NCBI GenBank assembly: GCA_023436305.1
Contig: JAEZJQ010000030.1
Coordinates: 1-29,630, forward strand
From: Bacillota bacterium
Lineage (GTDB): Bacteria; Bacillota; UBA4882; UBA8346
Direction of reading: 5' to 3'
DNA length: 29,630 bases
This document shows, piece by piece, positions 1-9,127 of this stretch. Position 1 is the stretch's first letter. The number at the start of each line of letters is the position of its first letter. The notes below the pieces were generated by a model. The model worked only from the letters and a program-made list of their open reading frames with translations. It did not search any database and was not told the origin of the DNA. A program made the position numbers and the translations under genes.

Positions 1-2
1 GA

Positions 3-38
3 ACGGAAATGGACGCAGGTGAATTGAAGAATAAATGA
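3..38 (+). CDS. C-terminal tail of an upstream gene (partial)
   Basis: An open frame enters from the left edge and ends with ...ELKNK and a TGA at 36-38. This TGA overlaps the ATG of the next gene in an ATGA arrangement, which is typical of translationally coupled operon genes. Only about 11 residues are visible, so no function can be given. The main support is the exact 4-base overlap. A chance open frame this short is quite possible. Confidence 0.35.
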   Translation, partial: TEMDAGELKNK

Positions 39-1609
39 GGCAGGATAAATGGATGGTCGGGGTTTTAACCAGTGGTTTGGATGATTATTTACGGGATGAG
101 TCCAATTTGGCGGGAGGGTGGGCTCAGGAAGTGGCTTTGCCGGAATCTCCGGATGATGTCGCTGAATATGTCCGTCATTGCGCGAAAAATGGGATTAAAC
201 TCACCGTTTCCGGGGCCAGAACCGGGATTGTTGGCGGAGCGGTTCCTTTTGGGGGCGTGGTGCTAAGTACGGAACGGATGAATGCCATCAAAGAATTTGC
301 TTATGAGTCGGCAAGTGGTGAGTGGCGGGTCAAATTGGAACCTGGAGTTTTACTTGCCGATCTGCAACGCTGCGTGCAAATGAAAAGAGCGCCGGATTCC
401 CGAACAATTCTTGGCTTGGCCGGTTTTCAAAATGATCCGCGCCGCTTCTTTTTCCCGGTGGATGCCACGGAAGATTCAGCGTCCGTGGGAGGAATGACGG
501 CCACCAATGCTTCGGGAGCCCGAACTTTTGGGTACGGGCCTACCCGGACGTATGTGAGAGCTTTGCAAGTGGTTTTGGCCGATGGTGAGTTGGTTAATAT
601 CCGGCGGGGAGAGATTCAGGCCGATCAGAATTACAATATTCGGTTCACAACAGAATCGGGCAAGAAACTATCGGTTCCGGCACCTCATTACCAAACTCCT
701 CAAGTGAAACATACCGCCGGCTTCTACAGCAGTCACGGGCTTGACCTTATTGATCTTTTCATTGGATCGGAAGGATTGCTGGGCGTCATTATAGAGCTTG
801 AACTGGCGATTGAGGTGGAACCGGAACGCTGGTTCGGCGGTCTTGCCTTTTTTCCCGGCGAAGTGGAGGCGGTTCAATTCGTCCGGCGGGTAAGAGATTT
901 GGAGACAATTGCCATTTGCCGTCCAAGCGCGCTTGAATATTTTGATCAATCGGCATTGCGGCTTTTTAATCAATCCGGGCAACGGAAGGAATTGCAGATG
1001 CCGGAGATACCCGGTTATAGCCGGGCAGGAATCTTTTTTGAGCAAGGTTGCCGGGAATCCGAGTTGGAAATGGTCTATGATGCCTGGGAAGATGTATTGC
1101 ATGATTGCGGGAGTTCCATCGATGATGTCTGGAGTGCCATGGAGCCCAAAGACAATCAGAAATTAAAAAAGATGCGGCATCTGGTTCCGGAAACTGTGAA
1201 CCGGATCGTGGCTGAAAACCGGAGGCGGTGTCCGGCAATTCATAAAGTTGGCACCGATTTGGCGGTTCCCAACCCATATCTCGATGATTTAATCAAATTA
1301 TACCGGAGCCGGTTGGCGGAGGAAGAGATTCCGGCCGTCATATTCGGCCATATCGGTAATAATAACTTGCATGTCAATATGCTACCCACGGATGAAAAAA
1401 GCCTGAGAAAGGCTGAAATGTTGCATCTGGAATGGGCCAAGTGGGCGGTGGAGCGCGGTGGAACGGTTATTGCCGAACATGGAATTGGAAAGATCAAAGG
1501 AGAACTGTTGAATATTCTTTATTCGGAAACAGACCTGGCCGGGATGCGTGCGGTGAAACAGGCGCTGGACCCGGAGGACCTTCTGGGACCGGGGCATGGA
1601 ATCATATAA
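35..1609 (+). CDS. FAD-binding oxidase, GlcD / D-lactate dehydrogenase type
   Basis: A 524-residue protein of the FAD-linked glycolate/D-lactate oxidase family, expected to oxidise a 2-hydroxy acid. The N-terminal half is the FAD-binding PCMH fold: SGARTGIVGGAVPFGG near residue 60, and ATEDSASVGGMTATNASGAR near residues 145-164 as the pyrophosphate/isoalloxazine region. The C-terminal half is the FAD-oxidase C domain, with HIGNNNLHVN near 440 and AEHGIGKIKG near 484. The length fits the family. The start at 35 is chosen because ATGA overlaps the stop of an upstream frame; ATG at 53 is the alternative. No Fe-S or Etf partner gene lies downstream, so the electron acceptor is not visible; an Etf gene could lie upstream, outside the window. 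Family is certain, substrate is not. Confidence 0.85.
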   Translation: MRQDKWMVGVLTSGLDDYLRDESNLAGGWAQEVALPESPDDVAEYVRHCAKNGIKLTVSGARTGIVGGAVPFGGVVLSTERMNAIKEFAYESASGEWRVKLEPGVLLADLQRCVQMKRAPDSRTILGLAGFQNDPRRFFFPVDATEDSASVGGMTATNASGARTFGYGPTRTYVRALQVVLADGELVNIRRGEIQADQNYNIRFTTESGKKLSVPAPHYQTPQVKHTAGFYSSHGLDLIDLFIGSEGLLGVIIELELAIEVEPERWFGGLAFFPGEVEAVQFVRRVRDLETIAICRPSALEYFDQSALRLFNQSGQRKELQMPEIPGYSRAGIFFEQGCRESELEMVYDAWEDVLHDCGSSIDDVWSAMEPKDNQKLKKMRHLVPETVNRIVAENRRRCPAIHKVGTDLAVPNPYLDDLIKLYRSRLAEEEIPAVIFGHIGNNNLHVNMLPTDEKSLRKAEMLHLEWAKWAVERGGTVIAEHGIGKIKGELLNILYSETDLAGMRAVKQALDPEDLLGPGHGII

Positions 1610-1704
1610 TTCCGATTTGGGACTTTGATTCCATCAGGTGCAAAGAGTTTGGCACAAATCCGGATACCATTGATGAATTGCCACGGAAATACACTTTTAA
1701 ATGC

Positions 1705-1758
1705 TCCGGGAGTTAGGCTGTCGAAAGATTTCTTTTGGACAGCTTTTCATCTCCCGGA
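1705..1758. terminator. Two-tier hairpin between convergent genes
   Basis: The outer arms TCCGGGAG (1705-1712) and CTCCCGGA (1751-1758) pair perfectly. They enclose inner arms GCTGTC (1717-1722) and GACAGC (1738-1743), extended by AAAGA/TCTTT. On the plus strand the inner hairpin is followed by TTTT, fitting an intrinsic terminator for the FAD oxidase gene. It may also stop the hydrogenase operon arriving on the minus strand, although no clear U tract follows in that direction. Confidence 0.6.
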
Positions 1759-1769
1759 ATATTAAAATA

Positions 1770-3785
1770 TCATTTCTTCAATTTATCAAGGATTTTATTG
1801 TTAAATACGGTATCTACCTGTTCCGGTGTTACTCCATTGATAATTTCATCGTTAATCCGGATGGCCGGACTTTGCTTGCAACCTTCCAGGCAGAACGTGG
1901 CATGGAGGTTCACCTGATCTTTGATACCCGAGAGTTCCGCTTTTTTGGTGAGCTCTTTCAAGGTATCATAAGAGCCTTTCAAATAGCAACACGTTCCCAC
2001 ACAGACCGCGATATCCATTTTATTCTCTTGTTCGCATTTCAAGATTTGGATATCCTCACCCATAATTCTGGCCCGGGTGGAATATCCGGTATGCAAACTA
2101 TGATGCGCTTCATCACTGTTCGGTTTCTGCAGCCATTTCTTATAGAGTTTGCTCACTACCGGGTTATCTTGCGATTTACGCAATTGAGAGAGCTTATCGG
2201 CGTTATAGATTCCTTTGGCTCTGGCCTGCTTTGCCTCAATATTGGCTGTGATCGGCTGGCCGGCTCCGCCAATGCAACCCCCGGGACAGGCCATTACTTC
2301 AACCAGATGGTACTTGGCCTGCCCATTTTTGATCTGCTCCAAAAGCTTCTTGGCGTTGGCCAAACCGTGGACCACCGCGACCCGGATTTCATTTCCTTTG
2401 AAATTGGCCGTGAATTCTTTTAACCCATGAAAACCACGGACCGCTTCAAAGTTAACCTGCTCAAGCTCTTCCCCGGTTATGGCCTCATAAGCCGCCCGGA
2501 GAGCCGCCTCGGCGACACCTCCCGTAGTCCCGAAAATAACTCCGGCTCCGGTGGTAAAACCAAATGGTGTATCAAAAGCCTCGGTATCCAAACTGTCAAA
2601 GACCAAACCGGATTCCCGAATCATTTGGGCCAATTCCTGGGTCGTCAGGACTAGATCCACATCCGCCACACCGTCCTGGCTGAATTCGGGACGGGTCCGC
2701 TCAAATTTCTTGGCCGTGCAGGGCATAATGGAAATCATAAAGATGTCTTTCGGACTTTTCCCCAATTCCTTGGCCCAATACCGTTTGACCAGCGATCCGA
2801 ACATCTGCTGGGGTGAACGGCATGATGACAGATTGGATAGAAACTCCGGTTCGTTATGTTCGGCGTATTTGACCCAGGCCGGACAACAAGATGTGAACTG
2901 TGGCATCTGTTCACCCTTTTGATATCTTCCCAGAAATTCGGTTGCTTCCTCCATTACCGTGAAGTCCGCGGCGATGCTGGTATCAAAGACCTTATCAAAT
3001 CCCAAACGTTTCAAGGCCGCTACCATTTTACCGGTAACAATCTCCCCGGCGGCTAACCCGAACTCCTCCCCCAGAGCGACCCGGACTGCTGGAGCCACCT
3101 GCGCCACCACCATTTTATCCGGCTGATTGATGGCCGCCCAAGCCTTGGTTATCTCGGATTTGATGGTTAACGCTCCGGTTGGACAAACCGCGCTGCACTG
3201 GCCACAGTTAACGCATTCCACTTCGGAAAGGCTTTTCCCGAATGCCGGAGTGACCTGAACCTTGGAGCCGCGGTTGGAGAAATCCAAGACTCCGATTCCC
3301 TGAACTTCTGAACAGATCCGGACACAATCACCGCAAAGGATACACTTATTAGGATCCCGGACGATAGCCACACTGGAGTCATCTACCGGTAGCTTCACAT
3401 CCCGCTCCCCGAAACGGACTTTTCGGACCCCGAAGCGGTTGGCTAATTCCTGCAATTTGCAGCGGCCGTTCTTTTCACAGGTGGTACAGTCCCGGTCGTG
3501 GTTGGCCAGCAACAGTTCCAGCACAGTTCGCCGCACCCGCTGAACCCGGGGGCTGTTGGTGAAGATCCTCATCCCCGGAGCCGGGGGGGTGGAGCAGGAA
3601 GCCACAATACCGCGACCTTCCAATTCAACGACACACATCCGGCAAGCGCCATATATACTTAGTTCCGAATTGTAACAGAATGTGGGGATATCGACCCCAA
3701 TCCGCCGGGTTAGTTCCAATAAGGTCGGGGCACCGTCAATTTCCACAACTTGATTATCTATCGTTACAGTCATTGAATTATCCAT
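1770..3785 (-). CDS. hydA: NADH-linked [FeFe] hydrogenase catalytic subunit HydA, with extra C-terminal [2Fe-2S] domain
   Basis: Catalytic subunit (671 residues) of a multimeric cytoplasmic hydrogenase that makes H2 from NADH, probably with ferredoxin. Domains in order: plant-type [2Fe-2S] (Cys37, 48, 51, 64); His-Cys3 [4Fe-4S] (NHDRDCTTCEKNGRC, about 95-109); two [4Fe-4S] motifs (CILCGDCVRIC about 148, CVNCGQCSAVC about 191); then a canonical H-cluster domain with TSCCPAW (298-304), MPCTAKK (354-360) and MACPGGCIGG (498-507). Residues 590-671 form an additional thioredoxin-like [2Fe-2S] domain (CVGTCC...CLEGC). The start at 3785 (MDNSMTV) is preferred over an open extension of 26 codons because it has GGAAGGG just upstream and lies 4 bases after the hydB stop. 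Last gene of its operon. Confidence 0.93.
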   Translation of the reverse strand: MDNSMTVTIDNQVVEIDGAPTLLELTRRIGVDIPTFCYNSELSIYGACRMCVVELEGRGIVASCSTPPAPGMRIFTNSPRVQRVRRTVLELLLANHDRDCTTCEKNGRCKLQELANRFGVRKVRFGERDVKLPVDDSSVAIVRDPNKCILCGDCVRICSEVQGIGVLDFSNRGSKVQVTPAFGKSLSEVECVNCGQCSAVCPTGALTIKSEITKAWAAINQPDKMVVAQVAPAVRVALGEEFGLAAGEIVTGKMVAALKRLGFDKVFDTSIAADFTVMEEATEFLGRYQKGEQMPQFTSCCPAWVKYAEHNEPEFLSNLSSCRSPQQMFGSLVKRYWAKELGKSPKDIFMISIMPCTAKKFERTRPEFSQDGVADVDLVLTTQELAQMIRESGLVFDSLDTEAFDTPFGFTTGAGVIFGTTGGVAEAALRAAYEAITGEELEQVNFEAVRGFHGLKEFTANFKGNEIRVAVVHGLANAKKLLEQIKNGQAKYHLVEVMACPGGCIGGAGQPITANIEAKQARAKGIYNADKLSQLRKSQDNPVVSKLYKKWLQKPNSDEAHHSLHTGYSTRARIMGEDIQILKCEQENKMDIAVCVGTCCYLKGSYDTLKELTKKAELSGIKDQVNLHATFCLEGCKQSPAIRINDEIINGVTPEQVDTVFNNKILDKLKK

Positions 3786-3789
3786 TTTC

Positions 3790-5670
3790 TTACCCTTCCT
3801 TAATTGCCTTAAACGGGCAGCTACTGGTACAAGCGCCGCATTTAACGCATTTATTAGTGTCAATTACAAACGGTTTCCGGATCTCGCCGCTAATGGCCTG
3901 CACCGGACATACCTTACTACATTTACTACATCCTTTGCAAAGCTGCGGGTCGATGCTATACCCGGCAAAAGCTTTGCATTCCCCGGCCGGACATTTCTTA
4001 TCCCTGACATGAGCCATATATTCGTCTTCGAAATACTTTACCATGGATAAAATCGGATTGGGAGCCGTCTTCCCCAAACCACACAAGGAAGCGTCCTTAA
4101 TTACTTCTGCAAGCTCCCGAAGCGTGTCTAAATCTTCCGGGTTCCCTTCCGCATTGACCGCACGCTCCAAAATCTCCAGCAGGCGTTTGGTCCCTTCACG
4201 GCAAGGCACGCATTTGCCGCAGGATTCATTTTGAATGAAGTTCATGAAAAAACGGGCCATCTCAACCATGCAAGTGTCTTCATCCATGACCACCAATCCG
4301 CCGGAGCCGACCATGGCCCCAATTGATGTGAGAGAGTCAAAATCGAGTTTCAGATCCAAATGTTGTTCGGTAAGATAGCCGCCGGACGGTCCGCCAATCT
4401 GAACGGCCTTGAAGTTCTTCCCATTGCGGATTCCGCCGCCGATTTTAAAGATGATATCCCGTAGGGTAATGCCCATCGGTACCTCAATCAAGCCGGTATT
4501 GGCAACTTTTCCGGTTAAGGCAAAGGTTTTGGTGCCGGGACTATTCTCGGTTCCCACGCTTTTGAACCAATCGGCGCCGTTTTTAATAATCAATGGTACA
4601 TTGGTGAAGGTCTCCACATTATTAATCAAGGTTGGTTTACCCCAGAGTCCGGAATTTGCGGGAAATGGGGGCTTTGAACGCGGCATCCCGCGTTGGCCTT
4701 CGATTGAAGCCATTAAAGCGGTTTCTTCACCGCATACAAAAGCCCCGGCGCCCTCTTTGATATGGAGATCGAAATTAAAACCGGTACCCAGGATGTTCTT
4801 CCCCAGCAAGCCATTTTTACAGGCTGATTCCACCGCCAGCTTGAGCCGTTTTACCGCCAGGGGGTATTCGGCCCGGACATATATATAACCTTCGTCGGCT
4901 CCAATGGCGTATCCGGCGATGGCCATTCCTTCTATCACTTTAAAGGGGTCGCCCTCCATGACACTCCGGTCCATGAAGGCACCCGGGTCTCCTTCGTCAC
5001 CGTTGCAAATGACATATTTTTTATTTCCCACCGCGATCCGGGTCATCTCCCATTTCCGGCCGGTTGGGAAACCTCCGCCGCCACGTCCGCGTAGACCGGA
5101 ACTGGTGATTTCCCGGCAGACTTCGTCCGGTTTCATGGCGGTGAGTACTTTGGTTAAGGCTTCGTACCCGCTATTGGTGATGTATTCACGGATTTCCTCG
5201 GGGTCAATCGCTCCGCAATTGGCCAAGGCATTCCGGGTTTGATACTTATAAAACGGTATATGATCCTCTTCAGCGAAGGTTTCGCCAGTGGCCGGCTGGT
5301 GATATAAAAGTCGCTGCACAGGCTCTCTCCCGGAGAGTAAGGTATCCACAATCTCCGTGGCGTCCGTCTCCCGTACTTTGCAATAAAGCACTCCCGAGGG
5401 TTCCAGTTTAACAAGGGGGCCCATCTCGCAGAAACCGTGACAACCGCTTTTAACCACCGAAACGCCGGAACAACCATCCTCCAACATCATCTCCACCGTG
5501 ACAAAACTTCCCTTGGCTTCGACTTCCCGTTTTATAGCTTCGTAAATTGTAAGAGAACCGTTGGCCACACAACCAGTCCCGGCGCAAATGAGGATCCGGG
5601 CCTCTTCTCTCCGGTAGCCTTGGCTCCATTTCTCCCGGAGGGCTTCCAATTCTGCTTTGGAATCTATCAT
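3790..5670 (-). CDS. hydB: NADH-binding NuoF-like hydrogenase subunit HydB
   Basis: Flavin subunit (626 residues) that takes electrons from NADH and, in bifurcating HydABC enzymes, is the branching site. The N-terminal thioredoxin-like [2Fe-2S] domain has all four Cys (29, 34, 77, 81). The NADH/FMN core shows GLRGRGGGGFPTGRKW and NGDEGDPGAFMDRS. The N3-type [4Fe-4S] motif is ESCGKCVPCREGTKR. A CPAGEC element precedes two C-terminal [4Fe-4S] motifs (CKGCSKCSKVCP and CVKCGACTSSCP). This layout matches HydB/HndC. The start ATG overlaps the hydC stop (ATGA, 5667-5670), with GAAGGTG upstream. The extra C-terminal clusters agree with a ferredoxin-coupled enzyme, but bifurcation itself is inferred. 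Confidence 0.93.
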   Translation of the reverse strand: MIDSKAELEALREKWSQGYRREEARILICAGTGCVANGSLTIYEAIKREVEAKGSFVTVEMMLEDGCSGVSVVKSGCHGFCEMGPLVKLEPSGVLYCKVRETDATEIVDTLLSGREPVQRLLYHQPATGETFAEEDHIPFYKYQTRNALANCGAIDPEEIREYITNSGYEALTKVLTAMKPDEVCREITSSGLRGRGGGGFPTGRKWEMTRIAVGNKKYVICNGDEGDPGAFMDRSVMEGDPFKVIEGMAIAGYAIGADEGYIYVRAEYPLAVKRLKLAVESACKNGLLGKNILGTGFNFDLHIKEGAGAFVCGEETALMASIEGQRGMPRSKPPFPANSGLWGKPTLINNVETFTNVPLIIKNGADWFKSVGTENSPGTKTFALTGKVANTGLIEVPMGITLRDIIFKIGGGIRNGKNFKAVQIGGPSGGYLTEQHLDLKLDFDSLTSIGAMVGSGGLVVMDEDTCMVEMARFFMNFIQNESCGKCVPCREGTKRLLEILERAVNAEGNPEDLDTLRELAEVIKDASLCGLGKTAPNPILSMVKYFEDEYMAHVRDKKCPAGECKAFAGYSIDPQLCKGCSKCSKVCPVQAISGEIRKPFVIDTNKCVKCGACTSSCPFKAIKEG

Positions 5671-6194
5671 TGGGCCACACCTTCTTCTTCGAGAATTTTA
5701 TCAATGATGATATTAATCGCATCCGCTGTCATCTGTCCGTATATCTGTTCATTAATCATCACCACCGGAGCTAATCCGCAGGCCCCCAGGCAGGATACGG
5801 TCTCCACCGTAAACCGCAAATCCCGTGTCGTCTTTTGATCACCGGTAAGTCCAACCCGTTTGCGAATCGCATCTTTCACCGGGTCGGAACCACGCACATG
5901 ACAAGCGGTTCCATCGCATATCTTTACGATGTACTTTCCTTTCGCTTCCAGCGAAAATTGGGCATAGAAAGTCGCCACCCCGTAAACGGTGGCCGGGGAG
6001 AGATTCATCACCATCGCGATATAAGTCAATATCTCTTCCGGCAAGTACCGGTATTCATCTTGTACTTCCTGAAGGATTGGGATTAGCGCCGATTGCGTCT
6101 TGCCGTGTTTTTCAATAATCTCATTGACCTTGTCAAATTTACGGCGAGGTATCGGGACATCCGTTTCTTTTGTTACCGTTCCAACTGTTGCCAT
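5667..6194 (-). CDS. hydC: NuoE-like [2Fe-2S] hydrogenase subunit HydC
   Basis: Small electron-transfer subunit (175 residues) of the HydABC complex, carrying a thioredoxin-like [2Fe-2S] cluster. An N-terminal helical part (about 20-85, including ALIPILQEVQDEYRYLP, typical of NuoE) precedes the cluster site CDGTACHVRGS...VSCLGACGLAP, which has a complete C-x4-C...C-x3-C set. A ribosome binding site GGAAGGGG lies 10 bases before ATG. It sits 33 bases after the phosphatase gene and overlaps hydB by 4 bases, so the phosphatase and the hydrogenase are very likely on one transcript. Confidence 0.92.
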   Translation of the reverse strand: MATVGTVTKETDVPIPRRKFDKVNEIIEKHGKTQSALIPILQEVQDEYRYLPEEILTYIAMVMNLSPATVYGVATFYAQFSLEAKGKYIVKICDGTACHVRGSDPVKDAIRKRVGLTGDQKTTRDLRFTVETVSCLGACGLAPVVMINEQIYGQMTADAINIIIDKILEEEGVAQ

Positions 6195-6227
6195 TTCATA
6201 GATTCCCCTTCCATTTGTCGGTTAAAC

Positions 6228-7373
6228 TTAAAAATACTCTACGGTTACCTTTTTTCCCAAGTTGGTTAATATATTTGTAATCTCACTGACTACCTGTAGT
6301 TTCAAGCCCAGACTCAACGGTAAATCCGGGTTCTGATGGGCCGGATTGATGGCCCTTCCCACCAGAAAACGTATCTGATCTCCTTCGAGCAACAATTTTG
6401 TCAATGAGGTCGCTCCGTTCTGTTTCGGTGGAATCTCTTCCGGGAAATGAACGGTTTTCAAATATTCCAAAGTCTTGCTTAAGGTGATAATCCCCTCGGT
6501 TACCAGGTCAACCCCTGGCAAATAGCCGGTGGGAGGAATCTCGGGGTCCATATTGCCAATATTCACCGTAATCTTATGCTGGAGAAACTTGGCCACAATT
6601 GTCCCGGTCGTCCCGCCGCAGATAACCTTTTTCCCGTTCTCCTCCCGCAGTTTTTGCATCAAAACCGCGTCGTCATCCTTTAACTTTGGAGGACCCACCG
6701 CCACTGTCACCGTCTGGGGATTTCGAATCTGAAATACCATGACTGTAGCATCATCGCCCGGTTTTCCGGCATACAACTTTTCACTGACGGTCAACAGCTG
6801 CTGAGATAAACTTTTGGCGTTCAAAACCGGTTTGGCCATCCCCTGCAAATAATCGGCGACGTTTATCCATTGCCAGCCGAGATTTAATATCCCGCCGATT
6901 CCGGCATGGATAATACCATCCGAGACCGCCACCAAAGCATCACCCGGATCGGCCTGAAAACGGCTTTCCTTCACCTTTTTCCCGAAGATCTCCCGCTGTT
7001 TGAAATCAACCCCGGCGACCTGACCGTTATGAATGTAAAATGTGGCCGGATTGTCAAATTCAACAATGTATATTTCACCGCCTTCCTTGGCTTGAATAAT
7101 GGTGAAAGTGGAGTAAGCAAGCAATCTTTTTTGGCAGACCGGGAGTGTATTCCCAACCGTATCCACTACTTCTTCCAGGCTGGCGCCTTTCTCCAGCATG
7201 GTAACAATAATTTTGGCCGTCATCTTGGAGAGAATGTTCGCTTTTACCCCGCTGCCGAGACCGTCGGCCAGAACCGCCACCACTGAGTCGGAAGTCTTGG
7301 CTATCTCCACGTTATCGCCGCATAATTCTTCTCCAAACTTGGGAAGGCTGGACCAACCCGTATCGATAAACAT
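6228..7373 (-). CDS. SpoIIE/PP2C-type serine phosphatase linked to the sensory hydrogenase
   Basis: About 381 residues. Residues 1-215 carry the metal-dependent PP2C/SpoIIE signature: ADGLGSG (D37, G38), VSDGI (D152) and GDDATVM (D207, D208). These acidic residues bind the two catalytic Mn/Mg ions, so it should be active on phospho-Ser/Thr. Residues 220-381 are a further domain I do not recognise, with CGGTTGTIVAKFL and GVDLVTEGIITL. No membrane segment is seen. ATG at 7373 is preferred over an in-frame TTG at 7379, because GGAAGGGGG lies 7 bases ahead of it; this leaves 2 bases after the HydS stop. Such phosphatases recur beside HydS-type hydrogenases in clostridia. The substrate is unknown. 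Confidence 0.85.
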   Translation of the reverse strand: MFIDTGWSSLPKFGEELCGDNVEIAKTSDSVVAVLADGLGSGVKANILSKMTAKIIVTMLEKGASLEEVVDTVGNTLPVCQKRLLAYSTFTIIQAKEGGEIYIVEFDNPATFYIHNGQVAGVDFKQREIFGKKVKESRFQADPGDALVAVSDGIIHAGIGGILNLGWQWINVADYLQGMAKPVLNAKSLSQQLLTVSEKLYAGKPGDDATVMVFQIRNPQTVTVAVGPPKLKDDDAVLMQKLREENGKKVICGGTTGTIVAKFLQHKITVNIGNMDPEIPPTGYLPGVDLVTEGIITLSKTLEYLKTVHFPEEIPPKQNGATSLTKLLLEGDQIRFLVGRAINPAHQNPDLPLSLGLKLQVVSEITNILTNLGKKVTVEYF

Positions 7374-7375
7374 AG

Positions 7376-9106
7376 TCAATCCCCCTTCCGCCCTTCGTTT
7401 TTAATCAGATTCATCAATTTGGTCAACTGAACCTTGGTTTCAGCCGTGGTTTCACCCAATAGACCCGCTATCTCCTGGGCCACCTTCATTTGCTTGTTGA
7501 TCACTTCTTGGGCTTTCTCCAGTGTTTCATCGGTAACCCGGGAGAGTTGCTCCCGTTGCTTCTTCTCCAGAGTCATATCCGAGAAAATGCCAATCAGAAT
7601 ATCGTCTTTCTCCACATAAAAGATGGCTTGCCAGGCGATAATGTCGTAGGCTGGAAAACTGACTTCTCCGGTAACCAGCTTTTTGGAGGATAAAGCCTCG
7701 GCAAAGTACTTCGGATCAATGATGTTGGCTAACCGTTGCCCTGTTACCTGATTTCGACGGCAGGAAAATTTGTTCTCCGCCGCCGGGTTGACCTCGAGAA
7801 TATGCAGACTGCTGCTGACCACGAAAATCGCGTTGGGTGTCATTTGACAGATGAGATTGGCCTTGGATTCAGCCCGTTCCCGCATATAAGGGATACACAT
7901 ATCGACTTCGGCCATGCCGAAAGCAACTGCCGCCGCTTTATCCCGGCAGGAATTATAACCGCAAGCTCCGCAATTCAGCTCATCCTCGGGCTTTAGTTTG
8001 CCGGTGCGCGCTAGAATTTCCTTGATCTCCTGTTCCGAGGGTTTAGGCATGTTTAGCTCCCGGGCATAATAATGATTTGTTAAATTCAATCCCGGTTCTG
8101 AAATCACAGAAATGTTCTCCGCGGCCGTATCAGCCATTTTGGCTTGCCCTTCCGCAAAATGGATTACACTGTATCTTCGGGTAAATTGGGTTTCATCCGC
8201 AAGTATCTCCGGTCCGGTGATACACCCGCCGCTGCATGCTAGTAATTCAACCAATCGCAACGAATTTTTGGCCTCATCGAATTGGTTTAAAAAGTCGATT
8301 ACTTCATCCAAGCCGTCAATGGTTACGATCTCCTTGGCCAATAAATCCGTGCTTAAGGCGGCTGATTTCGCAAGCCCACCGGGTAACGGGAAAGTCCGTG
8401 AATTTAACTCAACCGGGCTGTCGAACTGCCCGTTCTCCAAATCCGTGACCGAAATCCCCGCCCACTGGAACATCTCGTTCAATTCCGGGAATGTCAGTAC
8501 CGCGTCAATGGCTCTTTGCCCGCCATTTTCCCGGTGTTCCCCTTTTTTGGCGATACAAGGCCCGATAAATACCACTTTGGTATCCGGCCCAAACCGTTGC
8601 TTCAGGATCTTCCCGTGGGCTACCATGGGCGATACGATGGGAGCAAGGTAAGGTAAAAGTCGCGGATAATATATCTCCATCAGATTAACCACCGCCGGGC
8701 AACAACTGGTGATTACCGGTTCTTCGATCCGGGCAACCAGTTTCCGGTGTTCTTCGGCCACCAGTTGCGCTCCCTCGGCGGTTTCTCCCACGGAATAAAA
8801 ACCTATCCGCTTAAGGGCCGTAACCAATTGTCCGGGGTGATAATGGGGAAATGCTCCGGTAAACGATGGGGCGAGGCTGGCTGCCACTTTTAACCCGGAG
8901 TTGAGCAAACCTTGAACGTATTCAATACTATTCTCAATCTTTTTGGCATTTTGGGGGCAAACTCTTACACAACGTCCATCGGCGATACAGCGGTTTTCAG
9001 TGACTTCCGCGTGGCCGTTAATCACCTTGATGGCTTTCACCGGGCAGCTTCGCACACATTTGTAACAATCACGACAACTTGCCTGTACCGTTGAGATAAG
9101 TCCCAT
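7376..9106 (-). CDS. hydS: Sensory-type [FeFe] hydrogenase with PAS domain (HydS-like)
   Basis: A 576-residue protein of the group C (putatively H2-sensing) [FeFe] hydrogenases. Order: two [4Fe-4S] motifs (CRDCYKCVRSCP 11-22; CIADGRCVRVCP 40-51); a reduced H-cluster domain with TSCCPAVV (133-140), GPCIAKK (182-188) and ACSGGCITG (290-298); a [4Fe-4S] module CGACGYNSC (379-387) with Cys404; a PAS domain (about 413-515); and a helical tail. The conserved Trp of TSCCPxW is Val and the Met of MPC is Gly, changes expected in low-activity sensors. The N-terminal [2Fe-2S] and His-Cys3 modules of HydA are absent. There is no kinase or output domain, so the adjacent phosphatase is the natural output. 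AGAGGG precedes the ATG. Confidence 0.9.
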   Translation of the reverse strand: MGLISTVQASCRDCYKCVRSCPVKAIKVINGHAEVTENRCIADGRCVRVCPQNAKKIENSIEYVQGLLNSGLKVAASLAPSFTGAFPHYHPGQLVTALKRIGFYSVGETAEGAQLVAEEHRKLVARIEEPVITSCCPAVVNLMEIYYPRLLPYLAPIVSPMVAHGKILKQRFGPDTKVVFIGPCIAKKGEHRENGGQRAIDAVLTFPELNEMFQWAGISVTDLENGQFDSPVELNSRTFPLPGGLAKSAALSTDLLAKEIVTIDGLDEVIDFLNQFDEAKNSLRLVELLACSGGCITGPEILADETQFTRRYSVIHFAEGQAKMADTAAENISVISEPGLNLTNHYYARELNMPKPSEQEIKEILARTGKLKPEDELNCGACGYNSCRDKAAAVAFGMAEVDMCIPYMRERAESKANLICQMTPNAIFVVSSSLHILEVNPAAENKFSCRRNQVTGQRLANIIDPKYFAEALSSKKLVTGEVSFPAYDIIAWQAIFYVEKDDILIGIFSDMTLEKKQREQLSRVTDETLEKAQEVINKQMKVAQEIAGLLGETTAETKVQLTKLMNLIKNEGRKGD

Positions 9107-9127
9107 CCGAATCCCTCTTTCTATAAT

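Noticed and set aside
1701..2423. Long plus-strand open frame (240 codons) opposite the hydrogenase gene
   Set aside because: It is antisense to HydA, which has complete motifs. The frame has no ribosome site and no recognisable protein features.
4409..4888. Plus-strand open frame opposite hydB (and a similar one at 13539-13997 opposite the second NuoF gene)
   Set aside because: Both are mirror-frame shadows of the conserved NuoF core. Their similarity to each other simply reflects homology of the real genes.
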